From: Bog-473 sp963804055
GTDB taxonomy: Bacteria; Actinomycetota; Acidimicrobiia; Acidimicrobiales; RAAP-2
Reading direction: 5' to 3'
DNA length: 64,000 nt
Assembly: GCA_963804055.1 (NCBI GenBank)
Contig: CAWDOU010000013.1
Location: 310,001 to 374,000 of the forward strand
Shown: one piece after another, positions 59,358 through 64,000 of the stretch
Layout of the letters: every line of letters begins with the position of its first letter
Numbering within the stretch: the first letter of the stretch is position 1
Notes under the pieces: model-generated
Seen by the model: the letters and a program-made list of their open reading frames with translations, nothing else
What the model was told of the DNA's origin: nothing
The model's database searches: none
Made by a program: the position numbers and the translations under genes

Positions 59358-62015
59358 ATGACCGCCCGCCGAATTGCCATCGTTCCGCACACGCACTGGG
59401 ACCGGGAATGGTACAAGTCCTACCAGGACTTCCGCCTCGCTCTGGTGGACTTGATCGACTCGTTGCTCCCGCTGCTCGAGCGCGACGCCAGCTACCCCCA
59501 CTTCATGCTGGACGGGCAGATGGCCGTGGTGGACGACTACCTCGAGGTGCGGCCCGAGGCCGAATCGCGGCTCCGGGCGCTGGCCGCAGCCGGACGGGTC
59601 AGCATGGGGCCCTGGTACATCCTGATGGACGAATTCCTCGCCTCGGGCGAGACGATCGTGCGCAACCTGCAGATGGGCCTGGTCCGCGGGGCTGCCTTCG
59701 GGGGCGTGATGGAGCTGGGCTACCTCCCCGACATGTTCGGCCACATTGCCCAGATGCCCCAGATCCTGCAGCTGGCCGGCTTCCACGATGCCGTCGTCTG
59801 GCGGGGCGTGCCCTCGCAGGTGACCAAGAACGCTTTCATCTGGGAGTCCCCCGACGGCTCGTCGGTCCGGGCGGAGTACCTGCCCGTCGGCTACGGCAAC
59901 GGGGCCGCGCTCCCCGATGATGCCAAGGCGCTGATCCGCCGCACGCGTGACAACGTGGCCGAGGTGGCCGACTTCCTCATGGGCGACCTGCTGTGCATGA
60001 ACGGGTCCGACCACCTCATGCCCCAGCCCTGGCTCGGCCGGGTCGTGGCCGAGGCCAACGACCTGCAGGACGAGTTCGACTTCGAGGTCACCTCGTTCCC
60101 CCGCTATCTGGCCGATGCCCCGCGGGAGAACCTGACCAGGGTGGAGGGCGAGCTCCGCTCGGGCGCCCGGGCCAACATGCTGATGGGCGTCACCTCGAAC
60201 CGGGTCGACGTCAAGCGCCGCGGCGCACTCGCCGAGCGGGAATTGGAGCGGCGGGCCGAGCCACTGGCCTCACTGTTCCAGCCGGCGGCCGACTACCCGG
60301 ACCGGTTGCTGGAGCTGGCCTGGCTCGAGATGGTCCGCAATTCTGCCCACGACTCAATCTGTGCCTGCTCGGTCGACGACGTCGTCGATGCCGTGCTGCA
60401 CCGCTACGCCGAGGCACGCGCCATTGCTGCGGGTCTGGCCGACCGTGCCGTCAAGGGCCTGGCCCGCTCGCTGTCTCACGCCGGCCCCACGCTGCTCAAC
60501 GTGACGCAACGGGCCCGATCCGGTGTCGTAGAGCTGATCGTGCCCGCCGACGGTCCTGCCGCCGCCGACGTCCAGGTGGTGTCGGAACGCTCCGGGCTGC
60601 CCGGGTCGATGGTGCTCGATGCCGACACGGTCCGCACTGTGCTGGGAATGATGCAGGGGCCGCGGATCGACGACGACGCATGGATCCACGACGTCCTGAT
60701 CGAAGACACCGACGATGGCTTCGACATCACCATCGCCGTCGGAACCGAGGAGAAGCCCGACGTCCCCATCGCGGAGGCCAAGCAGGACGTCTACACAAGG
60801 CTCGGGGCCCGGCCCGACGCGGTTGTCCGCGTGGGCATGGAGCAGCCGGCGACGCGCAAGATCCTCGCCCGCACCGGCGAGGTGCCGGGGTATGGATGGG
60901 CCGCCTTCGAGCCGGCCCCGCTCGCCCACCCGGTCGAGATCAGCGAGAGCGACGCCTCGGTCACGATCGGCAACGGGCTCGTGCGCGTCGACGTCGACCC
61001 CGCGACCGGGACCTTCGCGCTGGACGGCGTTCCCGGCTACGGCCGGCTCGTGGACGGCGGAGACCTCGGCGACTCGTACAACTATTCCCCGCCCCGGCAG
61101 GACACGTTCGTCGACACGCCCCTCGGCGTCACCGTCCGGGTCGACGAGCGCGGGCCGGTCCGGGCCCGCGTGCGCATCACGAGCACGTACGACTGGCCGG
61201 ATCACGTGGACGGCTCCTCCCAGGCCCGGGTCGGCGGCCACCAGGTCGACGTGCACACCGACGTCGAGGTGCAGGCGGACGACGCCACGGTGCGCGTGGT
61301 GACCGCCTTCGTCAACCCGAGTGGCGACCATCGCCTCCGCGTCCACCTGCCCCTCCCCGAACCGGCGCGCCACTCCCAGGCCGAGAGTGCCTTCACGGTG
61401 GTCACGCGCGGGCTGACGGCCGAAGGCCGGCCCGACGAGTTCGGGCTGCCCACGGCGCCTGCCAACCGGTTCGTCAGCGCCGGGCGGCTGACGGTGGTCC
61501 ACGAGGGCGTGTGCGAGTACGAGCTGATCGACACAGAAGGCGACGTGGCGCACACCATGGCGCTGACCGTCCTGCGCTCGACCGGGATGCTGTCCCGGCT
61601 CGGCATAGCCTACCGGCCCTTCCCCGCCGGCCCGCTCACGCCCGTGGAGGGGCTCCAGATGCGCGGCAAGCCTGTGGAGCTGCGCTACGCACTGGCGCTC
61701 GACTGCGACGACCCGTACAAACTGGCCGACGACGTCTTGCTGCCGCTGGAGGCCGTCCTGAGCCTGGGCGGCGGCCCACGGCCGGCCTCGGGGAGCGAGC
61801 TGGTGGTCCACGGCGCCGAGGTGAGCGCGCTCCACCGCGTGGCCGGAGTCCTCGAGGTCCGGGTCTTCAATCCGACCGCACACCCGACGGTCGTGTCGTT
61901 TCCCGGTCGCACCGGATGGCTCGTCGACCTGCGGGGCTACCCCGAGAGCCCGTTCGAGGAGTCGTTCGAACTACGACCCTTCGGCATCGCCACGGCCAGA
62001 CTCCACGAGGCCTGA
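59358..62015 (+). CDS. GH38 alpha-mannosidase (MngB-like)
   Basis: Glycoside hydrolase family 38, 885 residues. The zinc site begins with PHTHWDREWY (His11, His13, Asp15), and the nucleophile is Asp125 in GYLPDMFGH. NSAHDSICACSVDDVV is the conserved third block. The C-terminal beta-sandwich domain is complete. No signal peptide is visible, so it is cytoplasmic, and it could cleave mannosyl compounds such as mannosylglycerate, or alpha-mannosides from lipoglycan turnover. The last 45 bp overlap the convergent cyclase gene. Confidence 0.93.
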   Translation: MTARRIAIVPHTHWDREWYKSYQDFRLALVDLIDSLLPLLERDASYPHFMLDGQMAVVDDYLEVRPEAESRLRALAAAGRVSMGPWYILMDEFLASGETIVRNLQMGLVRGAAFGGVMELGYLPDMFGHIAQMPQILQLAGFHDAVVWRGVPSQVTKNAFIWESPDGSSVRAEYLPVGYGNGAALPDDAKALIRRTRDNVAEVADFLMGDLLCMNGSDHLMPQPWLGRVVAEANDLQDEFDFEVTSFPRYLADAPRENLTRVEGELRSGARANMLMGVTSNRVDVKRRGALAERELERRAEPLASLFQPAADYPDRLLELAWLEMVRNSAHDSICACSVDDVVDAVLHRYAEARAIAAGLADRAVKGLARSLSHAGPTLLNVTQRARSGVVELIVPADGPAAADVQVVSERSGLPGSMVLDADTVRTVLGMMQGPRIDDDAWIHDVLIEDTDDGFDITIAVGTEEKPDVPIAEAKQDVYTRLGARPDAVVRVGMEQPATRKILARTGEVPGYGWAAFEPAPLAHPVEISESDASVTIGNGLVRVDVDPATGTFALDGVPGYGRLVDGGDLGDSYNYSPPRQDTFVDTPLGVTVRVDERGPVRARVRITSTYDWPDHVDGSSQARVGGHQVDVHTDVEVQADDATVRVVTAFVNPSGDHRLRVHLPLPEPARHSQAESAFTVVTRGLTAEGRPDEFGLPTAPANRFVSAGRLTVVHEGVCEYELIDTEGDVAHTMALTVLRSTGMLSRLGIAYRPFPAGPLTPVEGLQMRGKPVELRYALALDCDDPYKLADDVLLPLEAVLSLGGGPRPASGSELVVHGAEVSALHRVAGVLEVRVFNPTAHPTVVSFPGRTGWLVDLRGYPESPFEESFELRPFGIATARLHEA

Positions 62016-63266
62016 TCCGGGCGGCCGGTTGGCGGTGAGCAGGCGCTCGCCGACACCCCGCAGCTCCTCCAGGTCACGCAGGACCTCCGACAGGCGCTCC
62101 CAGCGCACGTTGCGGCGACGGTCGGCCGCCGCCCCGGTACCGTCGGCCTCCTGGCCGGCCCGACCGCACCACCACAGCTGGACGCGGCCCAGGTCCTTCA
62201 ACAGGCGCGGCCGGAGCGCCTGGGCCGTGAACTCGTCCGGGGCCTCCAGCGCGAGTGCGGTGTGGAACTCGTCGGACATCAAGACGGTTCCCGGGTTCCC
62301 GATGTTGACGATCCGGTGGGCCAGGTTCACGGTCGGGCCGAAGTAGTCGCCGTCGCGCAGGAGCACCGGTCCGCAGGCCAGTCCCACCCGCACGTCGGAC
62401 AGGAGGTCGTCGTCGGCATAGGCGTCCGCCAGGCTGAGCCCGATCCGTGCCGCAGCGGCCACGCTGTCGACCACGAACATGACCTCGTCGCCGATCATCT
62501 TCACGACCCGGCCCCCGGCGCTCGTCACGATGTCGTGGGAGATCTCCTCGAAGCGCCGAACGACGGCTGCGAGCTCTTCGTCGCTCAGGTGCTGGCTCAG
62601 GAGCGTGAAGCCGACCATGTCGGCGAACCCCACGGCGATCACCGGGCTCTGGCCCGGGGCCAGTCCGTGGCTGCGCAGCATCATGCTCCGCTGGATCCCG
62701 GCCGCCACCTGCCTGCGCCAGACGAACTCGAGCAGCTTGGCCATGGCGGGGATCGTCACGTCGGCAATGCCGGCGAACGCCTCCGCCGAGAGGATGGGAT
62801 CCACCTCCGCACTGACCATGTCCCCGGGCACGAGCTCTGCCTCGGCGATGCGCGCCATGGACGAGCCGATCACGCGAGCCATCTGCACCGCCGTCTCGGC
62901 ATCGGCCGCCCCCAGCGCCTGCAGGCCCTGGAACAGGCGCACAGCTTCGAGGTCGAGGTCCGTGAAAGCACGGTCGTCGTCGTCGACCCCGGGGAAGCCC
63001 AGGGCGCGCCAGAACCGCTCGAGCATGTCGACGCTGACCCCGGTCAGCTCCGACACCTCGACCCTGGTGTACCGGCGTCGCGAGGGGACGAGCAGGCGGT
63101 CTGCGACGAAGAGGTCGATCACGCCCTCCGCCACGGCCCGGTCGATCTCCTCCTCGGTGGCACCGTGCATCAGGAGGATCTCCCTGACGTGGTCGAGAGC
63201 GGCCTCCCGGCGCGCCTCGTCACTGTCCTCGGGCAAGCTGTCGAAGCTGTGGAAGATCCCGCTCAC
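61971..63266 (-). CDS. Class III adenylyl cyclase with N-terminal regulatory domain
   Basis: Cytosolic adenylyl cyclase of 431 residues. The N-terminal 200 residues are helical and include a MerR-like helix-turn-helix (YTRVEVSELTGVSVDMLERFWRALGF), resembling the regulatory domain of mycobacterial Rv1264/Rv2212-type cyclases. The catalytic domain has both metal aspartates (FADMVGFT, MIGDEVMF), the adenine-specifying lysine (VVKMIGDE) and aspartate (DYFGPTVN), and the transition-state Asn-Arg (VNLAHR). It should therefore be active as a homodimer. GTG 63266 overlaps the gpsA stop (GTGA). Confidence 0.88.
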   Translation of the reverse strand: MSGIFHSFDSLPEDSDEARREAALDHVREILLMHGATEEEIDRAVAEGVIDLFVADRLLVPSRRRYTRVEVSELTGVSVDMLERFWRALGFPGVDDDDRAFTDLDLEAVRLFQGLQALGAADAETAVQMARVIGSSMARIAEAELVPGDMVSAEVDPILSAEAFAGIADVTIPAMAKLLEFVWRRQVAAGIQRSMMLRSHGLAPGQSPVIAVGFADMVGFTLLSQHLSDEELAAVVRRFEEISHDIVTSAGGRVVKMIGDEVMFVVDSVAAAARIGLSLADAYADDDLLSDVRVGLACGPVLLRDGDYFGPTVNLAHRIVNIGNPGTVLMSDEFHTALALEAPDEFTAQALRPRLLKDLGRVQLWWCGRAGQEADGTGAAADRRRNVRWERLSEVLRDLEELRGVGERLLTANRPPGSGLVESGRGDAEGS

Positions 63267-64000
63267 GTGGGGAGCCCCCGCAGCAGTGACTCGTCCCATT
63301 CGGGACGGGAGGGCCGGCGCATCAGGTTCAAGAGCGCATCCGCCGGTGCGCACCGGCCCTCCACGATGGCCTGGACCTGTTCTGCGATCGGCATCTCGAC
63401 GCCGTTGGCCCGGGCGAGGCCGACCAGGGGGCCGGCGCTCTTCACGCCCTCCGCCACCATGTGCATGCCGCCGACGATCTCGTCCAGCGACTGCCCCTCC
63501 CCCAGGGCGAACCCCACCATCCGGTTCCGGCTCTGCGGGCTCGCACACGTCGCCACCAGGTCGCCGACGCCGGCCAGTCCGCCGAAGGTCAGCACCTTCC
63601 CACCCAGCGCCACACCGAGGCGGCCCAATTCGGCGAGCCCGCGTGTGATGAGGACGGCACGCGTGTTGTCCCCGAGGCCGAGTCCGTCGCCCATACCGGC
63701 GGCAATGGCCATCACGTTCTTGGTGGCGCCGGCGATCTCACAGCCCACGACGTCGGTGCCCATGTACGTTCGGAAGGTGCGCGTGTGCACCAACGCCTGC
63801 ACCCGCGTCGCCAGTGCCTCGTCGGACAGGGCGACGACACACGCCGCCGGGTGCCCGTGCGCGACCTCCCGCGCCAGGTTCGGGCCGGTCAGGACGCCGG
63901 CGGGAACCCCGGGCAGGACCTCGCCCACCACCTGGGACATGCGCAGGTTGGTCCCCATCTCAATGCCCTTGGCCAGGCTCACGACCGCCTCGATGCCCCC
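63263..64000 (-). CDS. gpsA: Glycerol-3-phosphate dehydrogenase [NAD(P)+], 5' end outside window
   Basis: Makes sn-glycerol 3-phosphate from dihydroxyacetone phosphate for phospholipid synthesis. The visible 245 residues include VSLAKGIE, GPNLAREVA, the catalytic lysine in EIAGATKNVMAIAAGMGDGLGLGDN, and the C-terminal GLAGVGDLVATCASPQSRN. The N-terminal Rossmann motif lies beyond position 64000. The stop overlaps the cyclase start by 4 bp, so the two are coupled. Confidence 0.95.
   Translation of the reverse strand, partial: GGIEAVVSLAKGIEMGTNLRMSQVVGEVLPGVPAGVLTGPNLAREVAHGHPAACVVALSDEALATRVQALVHTRTFRTYMGTDVVGCEIAGATKNVMAIAAGMGDGLGLGDNTRAVLITRGLAELGRLGVALGGKVLTFGGLAGVGDLVATCASPQSRNRMVGFALGEGQSLDEIVGGMHMVAEGVKSAGPLVGLARANGVEMPIAEQVQAIVEGRCAPADALLNLMRRPSRPEWDESLLRGLPT

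Overview
The window is a gene-dense, high-GC bacterial chromosome segment from an actinobacterium. The evidence is frequent GTG starts, a Kgd-type 2-oxoglutarate enzyme with a fused succinyltransferase domain, a LysM-BTAD membrane regulator, an SCO6745-like protein, and many genes with a TANNNT -10 box placed 6-8 nt before the start codon (leaderless transcription). A deep, probably uncultured, Acidimicrobiia-like lineage fits best, but this is inference. I saw no insertion sequence, prophage, integrase or CRISPR array. There is one tRNA, for valine.

Layout: 1-5650 holds a methyltransferase, an NRDE-family protein, the ribosome factor EttA and a coupled pair resembling hopanoid side-chain genes (class III aminotransferase plus HpnA-like epimerase). 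5800-11900 has a sulfatase, a cation/proton antiporter, a DUF1214-SDR pair, the remnant of a sugar porter and a TMEM175-like channel. 11900-18500 carries a DUF3089 lipoprotein, a MarR regulator, an oxidoreductase, small proteins, tRNA-Val, and an inositol-phosphatase-like gene coupled to an SCO6745-like gene. 18470-24820 contains an acyltransferase-SGNH protein, a CHAP-domain protein whose 3' end has been tandemly duplicated (378 bp), an MFS transporter and an aldehyde dehydrogenase.

24900-31000 has a phosphotransferase followed by a three-gene cluster: a sigma-region-4-like protein, an anchored Thr-rich protein and a LysM-BTAD regulator. murF and ddl diverge from a 36-bp intergenic region, so the enzyme that makes D-Ala-D-Ala and the one that uses it share a promoter region. 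33480-41400 has an amino acid permease, an SCP2-like protein, a flavin amine oxidase, a compact UvrD-like helicase, a GlcD-type oxidase and a ThDP enzyme coupled to it. 42065-48491 is a probable operon kgd - NYN/S1/H1-tail ribonuclease - fabZ-like - xth. 50684-56560 is a complete five-gene peptide-type ABC importer with an internal hairpin and a second, leaderless promoter before the first permease gene. The right end has rnhB, small proteins, an acyl-CoA synthetase, a GH38 mannosidase, an adenylyl cyclase and the 3' part of gpsA.

The most interesting points are the systematic leaderless promoter pattern (it also fixes several start codons), the ribonuclease-S1-histone-H1-like fusion in the kgd operon, the LysM-BTAD envelope cluster, the recent tandem duplication at the CHAP/MFS junction, and the number of convergent genes whose coding ends overlap, by up to 141 bp.
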